This document shows positions 50,129 to 60,509 of a stretch of DNA of 64,000 nucleotides, piece by piece. A program made the translations under genes and the position numbers. The stretch's first letter is position 1; each line of letters starts with the position of its first letter. The stretch covers positions 1,540,310-1,604,309 of the forward strand of contig NZ_LMSU01000001.1 in NCBI RefSeq assembly GCF_001429625.1, given 5' to 3'. Below the pieces are notes generated by a model. The model made no database searches. It was not told the DNA's origin and worked only from the letters and a program-made list of their open reading frames with translations. The stretch comes from Nocardioides sp. Soil805. GTDB taxonomy: Bacteria > Actinomycetota > Actinomycetes > Propionibacteriales > Nocardioidaceae.

Positions 50129-50375
50129 CACCTCGACTGCGTACGCGTCCCCAGTCCGCCGCCGCAGTGCGTGGGAGCGACGAGTGCCATCCGTGCGTCC
50201 GAGGATCTGCTCCCCTCCGCCACCTCGCTCGGACTGGGGCCGACGCGCGGGCTGGGCGCTGGACGGCGCCGCTGCCCCGGATCCTGCCACGCCGGGTGGG
50301 ATGCCACCACCGCATTGCGGCGCGTCGGGCCGTCCGCCGGTGGACGCCCACCCGTGTCGGTGCTGCACTGGTGGC

Positions 50376-50828
50376 GTGCGCTTCCAGGTCGACACCGTGG
50401 CCTCTCCGGGGCAGGTCGTGCGCGCGCTCACCGACTTCTCGGACCGTAGGTTGCAGACCTGGAGTCGCACGCTCGACCCGCGGACCTACGAGCTGCGCGC
50501 GCAGGGCGACACGTGGGCCGTCGCCCGCGAGAGCTCGCCCCGGTCGCCGTTCTGGGTCGTCGCCCGCTACGACTGGTCGCAGCCCTCGGTGGTCCGGTGG
50601 ACGGTCGAGGAGAGCAGCTACGGGGGCGGCGGCCAGGGCCGGATCTCGATCAGCCCCCGCACCGGCGGTGGCAGCCGGCTGGTCGTGGAGTACGACAACA
50701 CGGGCGCCCGGCCGTCGCAGAAGCCGCTGGTCTTCGTGCTCCACCACGGCCCGATGGGCCGGATCATCGCCCGGATGTGGGCCTCCAGCCTGGACCGGTA
50801 CGCCCGCGCCGGCGGCGAGCCCGCGTAG
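50376..50828 (+). CDS. SRPBCC-like (START/Bet v1 fold) protein
   Basis: 150 residues from GTG 50376. Begins VRFQVDTVASPGQVVRALTDFSDRRLQTWSRTLDPRTYEL and has WVVARYDWSQPSVVRWTVEESSYGGGGQGRISISPRTGGGSRLVVEYDNTGAR, consistent with a polyketide-cyclase/START-like cavity fold. No catalytic residues can be assigned. It is divergent from the DUF2087 gene, and the two are bracketed by the twin 85-bp palindromes. Confidence 0.75.
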   Translation: MRFQVDTVASPGQVVRALTDFSDRRLQTWSRTLDPRTYELRAQGDTWAVARESSPRSPFWVVARYDWSQPSVVRWTVEESSYGGGGQGRISISPRTGGGSRLVVEYDNTGARPSQKPLVFVLHHGPMGRIIARMWASSLDRYARAGGEPA

Positions 50829-50909
50829 ACACGCGGACACAACTGCCGTGACGGGCGCCGCCGTACGCTCGGGCGTCGTACGTCGCAGGGCTTGTGTCCG
50901 CGTGTGTAC
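50825..50909. terminator. 85-bp palindromic element, copy 2
   Basis: Arms ACACGCGGACACAA (50829-50842) and TTGTGTCCGCGTGT (50892-50905) are perfect complements around a 49-base loop. The whole 85 bases align without gaps to 49562-49646. It lies between the convergent SRPBCC-like and potC genes and includes the SRPBCC stop codon (TAG 50826-50828). Confidence 0.7.
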
Positions 50910-50959
50910 GACGCGCGACCGCACGCGGACCGGGCGAGCCCGCGTGGGCGGGCGCGACC

Positions 50960-51763
50960 TCAGCGGGCAGCGCGGCGCCGGCTCCCCATCTCGCCGAGGA
51001 GGACGACCAGCAGGGCGACCGTGAACATCACGGTGCCCACCACGTTGATCTGCGGCGGGATGCCGCGCTGGTTGGCCCCCCACACGAACATCGGGAAGGT
51101 GACCTCCTGCCCGGCGTTGAGGTTGGTGATGATGAAGTCGTCGAAGGACAGCGAGAACGACAGCAGCGCCGCGGCGAGGATCCCGGGGAAGACCAGCGGG
51201 AAGCTGACGCGCCAGAACGTCTGCCACTCGTTGGCGTAGAGGTCGGCTGCCGCCTGCTCCAGGCGTGGGTCGAGCCCGGAGAGCCGGGCCTTGACGGTGA
51301 CCACCACGAAGGACAGGCAGAAGAGCACGTGCGCCACGAAGATGGTCCAGAAGCCCAGCGCCCCGGCGAACCCCGCGTTGACGAAGAGCGCCAGCAGCGA
51401 CGAGCCCATCACGATCTCCGGCGTGGCCATCGGCAGGAAGACGAACAGGTTGGCCGAGGAGCGACCGCGGAAGCGGTGCCGCACCATCGCGAAGGCCATC
51501 AGCGTCCCGAGCAGCGTGGCGACCAGCGTGGCCAGCAGCCCGATCTCGATGCTGGTGCGCAGCGAGGAGCACAGCTGGTAGGGCTCGCAGAGGTTCAGCC
51601 AGTTGTCGAGCGTGAAGCCGTTGAAGGTGTAGCTGTTGCGGGAGCCGGGCGCGTTGAAGCTCATCAGGATCACGACGAAGATCGGCACGAACATGTAGAG
51701 CAGCACCAGCAGTCCGAGAACCAGGATCAGCCGGTCACCCACCCAGCGGGAGAACGTGTTCAC
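50960..51763 (-). CDS. potC: Polyamine ABC transporter permease PotC
   Basis: 267-residue membrane permease with six helices. The cytoplasmic coupling motif EQAAADLYANEWQTFWRVSFPLVFPGI (EAA loop) and FSLSFDDFIITNLNAG are typical of PotC, whose last helices carry 'S-x-D-D-F'. It pairs with PotB to form the channel for putrescine or spermidine. ATG overlap of four bases with potB; last gene of potDABC. Confidence 0.93.
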   Translation of the reverse strand: MNTFSRWVGDRLILVLGLLVLLYMFVPIFVVILMSFNAPGSRNSYTFNGFTLDNWLNLCEPYQLCSSLRTSIEIGLLATLVATLLGTLMAFAMVRHRFRGRSSANLFVFLPMATPEIVMGSSLLALFVNAGFAGALGFWTIFVAHVLFCLSFVVVTVKARLSGLDPRLEQAAADLYANEWQTFWRVSFPLVFPGILAAALLSFSLSFDDFIITNLNAGQEVTFPMFVWGANQRGIPPQINVVGTVMFTVALLVVLLGEMGSRRRAAR

Positions 51764-52673
51764 ACGAGCTCCTCGGTGCCGGCGCGGCGTACGTAGACGA
51801 AGACGAGCACCACGATCGCCGCCATCAGCGTGACCGACAGGGCCGCGGCGGTCGGGTAGTCACCCGCCCCGAAGAGGTCCTGGATCTCGTTGCCGATCAT
51901 CCGGGTGCGCGGGTTGCCGAGCAGCTCGGAGTTGATGTAGTCGCCGGCGGCCGGGATGAAGGTCAGCAGCGTCCCGGCGACCAGGCCCGGCATCGCCAGC
52001 GGGAGGGTGACGGTGCGGAACGTGGTGAAGGGCGAGGCATAGAGGTCGGTGCCGGCCTCGATGAGGCGAGGGTCGATCTTCTCGAGCGACGCGTAGAGCG
52101 GCAGCACCATGAAGGGCAGGAAGTTGTACGTCAGGCCGGTGACCACGGCGAACGGCGTCGCCAGGAGGTAGCCCTCGGGGCCCAGCACGTGCAGCGCGCG
52201 GAGCACGGAGACGAGCGCCTCGTTGTCGCCGAGGATGTACTGCCACGACAGCGTGCGCACCAGGAAGCTGGTGAAGAACGGCGCGATGACCGCGACCAGC
52301 ATCAGGTTCTTCCAGCGGCCGGCCTTGAACGCGATCGCGTAGGCCAGCGGGAAGCCGAGCACGATGCACGCGATGGTGGCGATCAGCGCGTAGATGAGCG
52401 AGCGCACGAACTGCGGGCCGTAGTCGCGCAGGGCGTCCACGTAGTTCTGCCAGTGCCCGGTCATCTGGTAGCCGAGCTGGAGCGAGCCCGAGGGGTCGTA
52501 CAGGCTGGTGGCGACCAGGGTGACGGTCGGCACCACGAAGAACAGCAGCAGCCACAGTGCTCCCGGCAGGAGCAGGAGGTACCCGCTCCAGCCGCGCTTC
52601 TGCCCCTCCGGGTCCGGAGGGCCGTCGAGCTCGGCCTCCGCGGGGCCCAGCGAGGAGATGTGGCCGGCGGCGC

Positions 52674-52677
<4 letters not shown>
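51760..52677 (-). CDS. potB: Polyamine ABC transporter permease PotB
   Basis: 305 residues from GTG 52677, which overlaps the potA stop as GTGA. Six helices. The EAA loop reads EAGTDLYASPFTTFRTVTLPLAMPGLVAG, followed by FIPAAGDYINSELLGNPRTRMIGNEIQDLF, as in PotB. A 35-residue Asp/Glu/Pro-rich cytoplasmic N-terminus precedes the first helix (GYLLLLPGALWLLLFFVVPTVTLVATSLYD). Confidence 0.93.
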
Positions 52678-53791
<1,114 letters not shown>

Positions 53792-53792
<1 letters not shown>

Positions 53793-55015
53793 CAGGCGCC
53801 GATCACCTTGGCGAAGTCCTTGTCGTACTGCTGACGCGTCTTCTCGTCGAGCTCCATGAAGCCGTACGCGTTGGCCAGGAAGGCGTCGTCGGGGAAGATC
53901 AGCGGGTTGTCGACGAGCGACGGGTCGATCTTCTCCATCGCCTCCTGGGCCCCGGCGACCGGACAGATGTAGTTGACCCACGCGGCCAGGGTCGCGGCCA
54001 CCTCGGGCTGGTAGTAGTAGTCCATGAGGGCCTCGGCGTTGGCCTTGTGGTCGGCCTTGTTGGGCACCATCATGTTGTCCGACCAGAGCGAGAGACCCTC
54101 CTCCGGCACGACCCACTTGATGTCGGGGTTGTCGTACTGCATGGCGATCACGTCGCCCGACCAGGCCTCACAGGCGACGATGTTGCCGGCGTTGAGGTCG
54201 CGGATGTAGTCGTTGCCGGTGAAGCGACGGACCTGGCCGGCCCCGACGTACCCCTCGAGGCGTCCGATGGCCGCCGACCACTCCTCGGAGGTGAAGTCCT
54301 CGGGGTCGGCGCCCTCGAGGAGCAGCATGAAGAGCATCGTGTCGCCCATCTCCGAGAGCAGGCTGATCTTGCCCTTGAGGTCGCTGCGGGTCATCAGCTC
54401 CTCGAAGGAGCCGACCTCCCCGGTGTACTTCGCGTTGTAGGCGATGCCGGTGACGCCCGACTGCCACGGCACGCTGTAGTCGCGCGCGGAGTCCCACGAC
54501 GGCGACTGCAGGTCGGGGGCGAGGTTGGCCTCGACGTTGGGCATGTTGGCCTTGTCGAGCTTCTGCATCCAGCCCAGGCCGATCATCCGCGCGGCCATCC
54601 AGTCGGTGAGCGTGATGATGTCGCGGCCGATCGGCTCGCAGGCTCCGAGCTGGTCCTTGACCTTGCCGAAGAAGTCGTTGTTGTCGTTGACGTCGGTGTT
54701 GTAGGTGACCGCGATGCCCGACTGCTGCTGGAACTCCTCCAGCGTGGGCATCGCCTTGCCCTTGCGGTCGATGTACTCCGGCCAGTTGGAGAAGACCACC
54801 TCCTTCTCCTGCTCGGAGATGTCCTTGCTCTCGCAGCTCGACGCGCTCTGCACCTGCGAGTCGGTGCCGCACGCGGAGAGCAGGCTCGGCGCCCCGAGGG
54901 CGAGCGCGGCCAAGGAGGCGCCGCGCAGGACGTTGCGGCGCCCGAGGGGACGTCCCGCCACACCGCTCCGGGCGGCTCGCAGCATCGCGTCGAGGGACGG
55001 CTGGTCAGTGGGCAT
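53792..55015 (-). CDS. potD: Polyamine ABC transporter binding protein PotD, Tat lipoprotein
   Basis: 407 residues from ATG 55015, with GAGGAG five bases ahead (GTG 55021 is the alternative). The signal has a twin-arginine, GRRNVLRGASLAALALGAPSLLSAC-G, with a lipobox, so it is exported folded and lipid-anchored. The mature part is PotD-like: VVFSNWPEYIDRKGKAMPTLEEFQQQSGIAVTYNTDVNDNNDFFGKVK, DIITLTDWMAARMIGLGWMQKLDKANMPN and VNYICPVAGAQEAMEKIDPSLVDNPLIFPDD. It is the first gene of the unit, facing away from the Lrp-type regulator. Confidence 0.94.
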
Positions 55016-55053
55016 GCGCACTCCTCGGGTTCCGGTGATTCGTGGTGGATCGT

Positions 55054-55143
55054 GTCAAAGGAACCGGCCCTTCACAAGGGATCCAGTCGAAACGAAACGT
55101 CCCCGCAACGAAATCGCTTGTCAGATGACACGTTTCCTTTGAC
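55054..55143. promoter_or_regulatory. Divergent potD/lrp control region
   Basis: GTCAAAGGAA (55054-55063) and TTCCTTTGAC (55134-55143) are exact complements flanking the 160-base divergent promoter. Between them, CAACG-AAATC-GCTTG (55106-55120) resembles the inverse of the CGACG-N5-CGTCG motif found at 48021 and 58743. Multiple spaced sites are usual for Lrp/AsnC regulators that wrap DNA. Confidence 0.6.
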
Positions 55144-55175
55144 CCTGCGGGTCTCGTCCTGCCAGAGTTCGGGCC

Positions 55176-55673
55176 ATGACGCGCAACCATGACAAGGCGC
55201 ACGACAAGTCGCAGGACAGGGCGCCGGTGCAGCTCGACGACGTCTCCAAGGCGATCATCGAGCAGCTCCAGCAGGACGGCCGACGCTCGTACGCCGCGAT
55301 CGGCAAGGTCGTGGGCCTCTCCGAGGCCGCGGTGCGCCAGCGGGTGCAGCGCCTCATCGACGGCGGGGTCATGCAGGTTGTGGCCGTCACCGACCCGCTC
55401 GAGCTCGGCTTCGCGCGGCAGGCCATGGTCGGGGTACGGGTCCAGGGCCCGCTCGAGTCGGTCGCCGACGCGCTCGCCGACCTCGACGAGGTCGACTACG
55501 TCGTGATCACGGCCGGGTCCTTCGACCTGCTGGTCGAGGTCGTGTGTGAGAGCGACGACCACCTGCTCGACCTCATCTCTTCGCGCATCCGCACCGTGGA
55601 GGGTGTGGTCGCCACCGAGACGTTCATGTACCTGAGCCTGCGCAAGCAAACGTACTCGTGGGGTGTGCGCTGA
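55176..55673 (+). CDS. Lrp/AsnC-family transcriptional regulator
   Basis: 165 residues. After a 20-residue charged tail, the helix-turn-helix reads DDVSKAIIEQLQQDGRRSYAAIGKVVGLSEAAVRQRVQRLIDGGVMQVVAVTDP. The RAM effector-binding domain follows (ARQAMVGVRVQGPLESVADALADLDEVDYVVITAGSFDLLVEVVCESDDHLLDLISSRIRTVEGV). It is divergent from potDABC and close to gabT, so it probably senses a polyamine-derived amino acid. Confidence 0.93.
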   Translation: MTRNHDKAHDKSQDRAPVQLDDVSKAIIEQLQQDGRRSYAAIGKVVGLSEAAVRQRVQRLIDGGVMQVVAVTDPLELGFARQAMVGVRVQGPLESVADALADLDEVDYVVITAGSFDLLVEVVCESDDHLLDLISSRIRTVEGVVATETFMYLSLRKQTYSWGVR

Positions 55674-55712
55674 GCCGCTGACCCGGGTCTGCCGGCCCAT
55701 CTGCGCCGGCCG

Positions 55713-55925
55713 GGGTGGCGGCACATCGCACGCCCGCCCACCAGGGTGGCGGCACATCGCGGCGGACCACCCCGGGTCGGTGCAGTCCGCCGCCACTCTG
55801 GAGGCGCCGGCGCACAACTGCCGGCCGCTCGGCCAGGGTGGCGGCACATCGCACCCCCGCCCACCAGGGTGGCGGCACATCGCGGCGGACCACCCCGGGT
55901 CGGTGCAGTCCGCCGCCACTCTGGA
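55713..55925. repeat. 90-bp direct repeat with internal hairpin
   Basis: Bases 55713-55802 and 55836-55925 are 90-base copies with a single difference. The 17-base word GGGTGGCGGCACATCGC occurs four times, at 55713, 55744, 55836 and 55867. In each copy GCGGCGGAC pairs with a downstream GTCCGCCGC to make a hairpin. The array fills the gap between the convergent lrp-type and gabT genes. Confidence 0.85.
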
Positions 55926-55949
55926 CCCGGCGGCGACGCCGTACGACGC

Positions 55950-57299
55950 TCAGGCCGGCGCGGTGGAGGCGAAGGCGGCGTCGAGGACGTCGAAGGCCTC
56001 GTGCAGCTGGTCGTCGGAGATGGCCAGCGGCGGCAGGAAGCGCAGCACGTTGCCGTAGGTGCCGCAGGTGAGCACCACGACTCCGTTGCGGTGCGCCTCG
56101 GTGGCGACGGCCTTCGCCGTGGCGGGATCCGGGGTGGTGGATCCGGCCTCGACGAGCTCGACGGCCATCATCGCGCCGCGGCCGCGCACGTCCCCGACCC
56201 GCGGGTCACCGGACCGGATGCGTCCGAGGCGCTCGGTGAGGATGCGCTCCACCTGGCGGGCCCGCTCGACCAGGCCCTCCTCGACGATCGTGTCCATCAC
56301 GGCGAGGGCGGCGGCGCAGGCGAGCGGGTTGCCGCCGTACGTCCCGCCGAGACCTCCGACGTGGACGGAGTCCATCATCTCGGCACGCCCGGTGACCGCC
56401 GAGAGCGGCAGCCCGCCGGCGATGCCCTTGGCGGTGACGATGAGGTCGGGCACGACACCCTCGTGCTCGCAGGCGAACATCGCGCCGGTGCGGGCGAAGC
56501 CGGTCTGGACCTCGTCGGCGACGAAGACGACGCCGTGCTCACGGCACCACTGCGCCAGCGCTTGGAGGAAGCCCGGCGCGGGCACGATGAAGCCGCCCTC
56601 GCCCTGGATGGGCTCGATGACGACGGCGGCGAGGTTGGCGGCCCCGACCTGCTTGTCGATCAGGTCGATGGCCCGGGCCGCGGCCTCCACGCCGGAGAGG
56701 TCGCCGTCGCGGAAGGGATAGGACAGCGGCGCCCGGTAGACCTCGGAGGCGAAGGGCCCGAAGCCGGACTTGTAGGGCATCGACTTGGCCGTCATCGCCA
56801 TCGTGAGGTTGGTGCGCCCGTGGTAGGCGTGGTCGAAGGCCACGACCGCCTGCCGACCGGTGTGGGACCGGGCGATCTTGACGGCGTTCTCCACCGCCTC
56901 GGCGCCGGAGTTGAAGAGCACGCTGCGCTTGTCGTGGTCGCCCGGGGTCAGGTCGTTGAGCCGCTCGGCGACCGCGACATACCCCTCGTAGGGCGTGACC
57001 ATGAAGCAGGTGTGCGTGAAGGCCGCGACCTGCTCCTGCACGGCCGCCACGACCCGGGGCGCGCTGGAGCCCACGGTGGTGACCGCGATGCCCGAGCCGA
57101 GGTCGATGAGCACGTTGCCGTCGACGTCCTCGACCACGCCGCCGTGGGCCCGGACGGCGTACACCGGCATCGTCGTGCCGACGCCGGTGGCGACGGCGGC
57201 GGCCTTGCGGGCCGCCAGCTCGCGCGAGCGGGGGCCGGGGAGCTCGGTGAGGAGACGGCGGGAGCCGGTCGTGGCGGACGGCGGCAGGGTGCTGGTCAT
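55950..57299 (-). CDS. gabT: 4-aminobutyrate aminotransferase
   Basis: 449 residues, class III PLP enzyme. GabT signature: LFNSGAEAVENAVKIARSHTGRQAVVAFDHAYHGRTNLTMAMTAKSMPYKSGFGPFASEVYRAPLSYPFRDG, VVIEPIQGEGGFIVPAPGFLQAL, FVADEVQTGFARTGAMFACEHEGVVPDLIVTAKGIAGGLPLSAVTGRAE (PLP-Lys in TAKG). It converts GABA and 2-oxoglutarate to succinate semialdehyde and glutamate, the last step of the polyamine-to-GABA route encoded here. Confidence 0.95.
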   Translation of the reverse strand: MTSTLPPSATTGSRRLLTELPGPRSRELAARKAAAVATGVGTTMPVYAVRAHGGVVEDVDGNVLIDLGSGIAVTTVGSSAPRVVAAVQEQVAAFTHTCFMVTPYEGYVAVAERLNDLTPGDHDKRSVLFNSGAEAVENAVKIARSHTGRQAVVAFDHAYHGRTNLTMAMTAKSMPYKSGFGPFASEVYRAPLSYPFRDGDLSGVEAAARAIDLIDKQVGAANLAAVVIEPIQGEGGFIVPAPGFLQALAQWCREHGVVFVADEVQTGFARTGAMFACEHEGVVPDLIVTAKGIAGGLPLSAVTGRAEMMDSVHVGGLGGTYGGNPLACAAALAVMDTIVEEGLVERARQVERILTERLGRIRSGDPRVGDVRGRGAMMAVELVEAGSTTPDPATAKAVATEAHRNGVVVLTCGTYGNVLRFLPPLAISDDQLHEAFDVLDAAFASTAPA

Positions 57300-57303
57300 G
57301 GGG

Positions 57304-58722
57304 CTACCTCTCGAGGTCTGTCGCGGGACGGGGCTGGGACGACGTGGCAGAGAGGATCCGCTGGGCCGCGGCCTCCCCCATGCGGATGCCGCCGTCGACG
57401 TGCTGGAAGCCGAGGCCGGCGATGTCGCTGCTGGCGAACGACAGCGGACCGACGTCCTCGCGCGTCAGCGGTCCGAAGCGGGTCAGCGACCCGGTGGCGA
57501 AGCTGGTGGCGTAGGCGCCGGCGGTCCACTCGTCGTGCATCCACGGGCTCTCGTAGTAGCCGACCGGGTGCAGTGCCTCGTCGCCGTAGTAGTCGCGCAG
57601 CGACTCCAGCACCCGCCGGCGGCGCTCGTCGGGCGACAGCGTGAGCAGCTCGTCGGCCCGCTCGTCGGAGACGAACCCGACCAGCGTGCCGCGGGTCTCG
57701 TCGGGCACGTCCTCGTTGGTGTTGTCGTAGGCCTCGTGCACGAGGGCGTAGGGGCTGAACGCCGTGCCGGACAGCCCGGCGTCGCGCCAGAAGGGCGTCT
57801 CGTAGGTGATGTGCAGCTTGATGACCAGGCCGAAGGACTGCTGCTGCCGCATCTGCTGGTGGGCGGCCGGCAGGGCCGGGGCGAAGGCGATGCGGGCGAC
57901 CAGGGTCGGCGGCACGGCGAGCAGCGCGTGCCGGGCGGTGGTCGTCGTACCGCCGGCGGACACGGCCACGCCGCCGTCGTCCCACGCGATCGAGGTCACC
58001 GGGGCGCCGAGACGTACGCCGTCGCCGAGCCGCTCCGCCAGGCGCAGCGGGACCTCCTGGAGACCGCCGACGACCCGCCGGTCGAGGATGAAGTCGGCGT
58101 CCACGAGGTTGCTGAACCCTCCGGCGCTCGCCGCCATCAGGACCGCGGTGAGGGCGGAGAACGCGTGGGTCGGCTTGGTCAGCATCGCCGGCCCGACGTA
58201 GAGCGCGATGTTGTCGCGCGCCTCCACGTCGTCGGTCCGGCGCTCCAGCCACTCCGCGAAGGTCACCCGGTCGAGCTCGGCGGCGTCGGGGTGCTGCCAC
58301 GGCGCCAGCGGGTCCATGGCCTTGGCCAGCCGGTCCAGCTCCGCGACGATCTGGTCGACCTCGGCCGCGGTCGCTGCCGGCACCGGGAAGGCGTCGCCGG
58401 TGAACGTGCGCCGGACGCCGTCGAGGCCGACGTAGACCGACTCGCCCTCGCGATGACGGGGGTACGTCGCGAGGCCGAGGTCGTCGAGCACGTCCAGCAG
58501 GGCCGTCTGGTCCGGCGACACCCACTGGCCGCCGACCTCGAGCCGGACCCCGTCGACGTCGTCGGTGAGCAGGCGCCCGCCGACCCGTTCCCGGGCCTCC
58601 AGCACCAGCACGCGGAGCCCCGCGTCCTGGAGCCGTCGGGCCGCCGTCAGGCCGGTGACGCCCGCGCCGACGACCACGACGTCGACCTGGTCGCGGGCAC
58701 CGGTCGAGGGCTGGTGGGTCAT
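57304..58722 (-). CDS. Flavin amine oxidase, putrescine-oxidase/MAO-like
   Basis: 472 residues. N-terminal FAD motif VVVVGAGVTGLTAARRLQDAGLRVLVLEARERVGGRL; substrate region WVSPDQTALLDVLDDLGLATYP; C-terminal GLGFQHVDGGIRMGEAAAQRIL, all as in monoamine oxidase and actinobacterial putrescine oxidase. It would oxidise putrescine to 4-aminobutanal with peroxide release. It is four bases ahead of gabT. The shared motif at 58743 lies 21 bases ahead of its start codon. Confidence 0.9.
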   Translation of the reverse strand: MTHQPSTGARDQVDVVVVGAGVTGLTAARRLQDAGLRVLVLEARERVGGRLLTDDVDGVRLEVGGQWVSPDQTALLDVLDDLGLATYPRHREGESVYVGLDGVRRTFTGDAFPVPAATAAEVDQIVAELDRLAKAMDPLAPWQHPDAAELDRVTFAEWLERRTDDVEARDNIALYVGPAMLTKPTHAFSALTAVLMAASAGGFSNLVDADFILDRRVVGGLQEVPLRLAERLGDGVRLGAPVTSIAWDDGGVAVSAGGTTTTARHALLAVPPTLVARIAFAPALPAAHQQMRQQQSFGLVIKLHITYETPFWRDAGLSGTAFSPYALVHEAYDNTNEDVPDETRGTLVGFVSDERADELLTLSPDERRRRVLESLRDYYGDEALHPVGYYESPWMHDEWTAGAYATSFATGSLTRFGPLTREDVGPLSFASSDIAGLGFQHVDGGIRMGEAAAQRILSATSSQPRPATDLER

Positions 58723-58742
58723 GGCGTCAGACTAGCGTGGCT

Positions 58743-58757
58743 CCACGGATTTCGTCG
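58743..58757. promoter_or_regulatory. CGACG-N5-CGTCG-like motif, copy 2
   Basis: CCACGGATTTCGTCG; the 13 bases from 58745 are identical to those at 48023-48035. It stands between the amine oxidase start (58722) and the upstream amidohydrolase stop. A further half copy, GCGACGGATT, is at 58795-58804. Confidence 0.55.
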
Positions 58758-58817
58758 CGTCGACGATCTCCGACCGCCGAGATGCGCTGCAAGAGCGACG
58801 GATTGCCACCGAAAGCC

Positions 58818-60464
58818 TCAGTCGGAGAAGACGGGCCGACCGTCGGCCCACGTGTGCGTGACCCGCGCCGCACCGATCGCGGCGGGGTCCCCGCCGAGGA
58901 TGTCGGCGTCGATCGCGACCACGTCGGCGGCGTACCCGACCTCGAGGCGCCCGGTGACGTCCTCGAGACCGTTGAGCCACGCCGTGCCGGTGGTGTAGCC
59001 GGCCAGCGCCTCGACGACCGTCAGCGCCTCGTCCGGCAGCAGCGGCTCCGCCTCGGGCCCTTGGTCGGGTGCCCGGCGGTTGACCGCGACGTGCATGCCG
59101 AGCAGCGGGTCCGCCTCGGTGACCGGCCAGTCGCTGCCGCACGCGAGCCTGGCGCCGGCGCGCAGCAGCGACCCGAAGACGTACTGCTGGTGCCGGGCCG
59201 TCTCGGAGACGAAGGGCAGCGTGAGCTCCTCGACCGCCTGGTCGCGGCACGCCCACAACGGCTGCGCGTTGGCCGTGACGTCGAGCGCGGCGAAGCGCGG
59301 CACGTCCGCCGGGTCGATGACCTGGAGGTGGGCGAAGTGGTGACGGTTGCCGCGCGGCCCGTTGACGCGGCGGGCGTGCTCGACGGCAGCGAGGCTGTCA
59401 CGGACGGCCCGGTCGCCGAGGGCGTGGACGTGCACCTGGAAGTCCTCGGCGTCCAGCGCCGCGACGTACTCGCGCAGGTCGTCGGCGGCGATGAAGGAGA
59501 GCCCGCGGTTGTCGGTCGTGCGTCCGTGGGCGTCGAGGTAGGGGTCGAGCATCGCGGCGGTGTGGGTCTCGCAGACGCCGTCCTGCATGATCTTGACGCT
59601 GGTCGCGCGCACCCCGGCCTCGGCCGCCCGGCGTCGGCGCTCGACGAGCTCAGGCACCTGCTCGAGGCCGCGCTCGCGGTCCCACCACTGGGCCAGCACG
59701 ACCTTGGCCGTGAGCCGCCCCGAGCGGTGGAGGTCGAGGTAGGTGTCCAGGGTGTCGAGCATCCCGAGGCCGTCGCCGACGAGGGCGTCCTGCCAGCCGA
59801 CGATCCCGATGGAGTGGAGGTGCTGCTGCGCGGTCAGCAGCCCGGCCGTCAGCTCCTCGACGGTCGGCTTGGGCGCGAGGGCGGCGACGAGGTCCATCGC
59901 GCCCTCGTGGAGGGCGCCCGTCGGGGTCCCGTCGGGGTCGCGCTCGATCCGCCCGTCGGCGGGGTCGGGGGTGCGGGCGTCGATGCCCGCCAGCTCGAGG
60001 GCGCGGGTGTTGACCCAGGCGGAGTGGTGGTCGCGGTTCGGAAGGAACGCGGGCCGGTCCGGGCAGGCGCGGTCGAGCAGCGTGGCGGTGGGAACCCCAC
60101 CGGGGAAGGCGTCCATCGCCCAGCCGCCGCCGGTGACCCAGGGGCGCTCGGGGTGCGCCGCGGCGTACGACGCGATGCGCTGCAGGTAGTCCTCGGCCGT
60201 GCCGAGGTCGGTGAGGTTGCACAGGTTGAGCTCGGTGCCGGCCTGCACCGGGTGGACGTGGGAGTCGTGGAAGGCCGGCAGCAACCAGCGTCCGTCGAGG
60301 CTCTCGACGCGGGTGCCGGGGCCGACGAGGTGGGCGAGGTCGTCGTGGCTGCCGACACCGGCGACCAGGCCGTCGCGCACGGCGAGGCAGTCGCCGTCCC
60401 AGCGTCCGTGGCGGTACGTCGGGGCGTCACGCAGGAGCAGGTCGGCGGGGGCGGTGGGGTCCAT
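58818..60464 (-). CDS. Amidohydrolase, YtcJ-like (amidohydrolase 3)
   Basis: 548 residues, cytoplasmic metal-dependent hydrolase. Metal ligands are in FHDSHVHP, the ligand region continues in VKIMQDGV and HVHALGDRAV, and the catalytic Asp is in LACGSDWPV. The family often hydrolyses N-acyl or N-formyl amines and imides; a deacetylation of N-acetyl-polyamines would fit the neighbours, but this is a guess. It is placed between the two FAD oxidase genes on the same strand. Confidence 0.87.
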   Translation of the reverse strand: MDPTAPADLLLRDAPTYRHGRWDGDCLAVRDGLVAGVGSHDDLAHLVGPGTRVESLDGRWLLPAFHDSHVHPVQAGTELNLCNLTDLGTAEDYLQRIASYAAAHPERPWVTGGGWAMDAFPGGVPTATLLDRACPDRPAFLPNRDHHSAWVNTRALELAGIDARTPDPADGRIERDPDGTPTGALHEGAMDLVAALAPKPTVEELTAGLLTAQQHLHSIGIVGWQDALVGDGLGMLDTLDTYLDLHRSGRLTAKVVLAQWWDRERGLEQVPELVERRRRAAEAGVRATSVKIMQDGVCETHTAAMLDPYLDAHGRTTDNRGLSFIAADDLREYVAALDAEDFQVHVHALGDRAVRDSLAAVEHARRVNGPRGNRHHFAHLQVIDPADVPRFAALDVTANAQPLWACRDQAVEELTLPFVSETARHQQYVFGSLLRAGARLACGSDWPVTEADPLLGMHVAVNRRAPDQGPEAEPLLPDEALTVVEALAGYTTGTAWLNGLEDVTGRLEVGYAADVVAIDADILGGDPAAIGAARVTHTWADGRPVFSD

Positions 60465-60509
60465 GGGTCGTCCGATCGTGGGTGCGGCTGGTCGTGGGTG
60501 AGGATCCGG

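Noticed and set aside
55713..55925. Possible CRISPR-like array
   Set aside because: Only four copies of a 17-base word in a 90-base duplicated block with unequal spacing; no cas genes.
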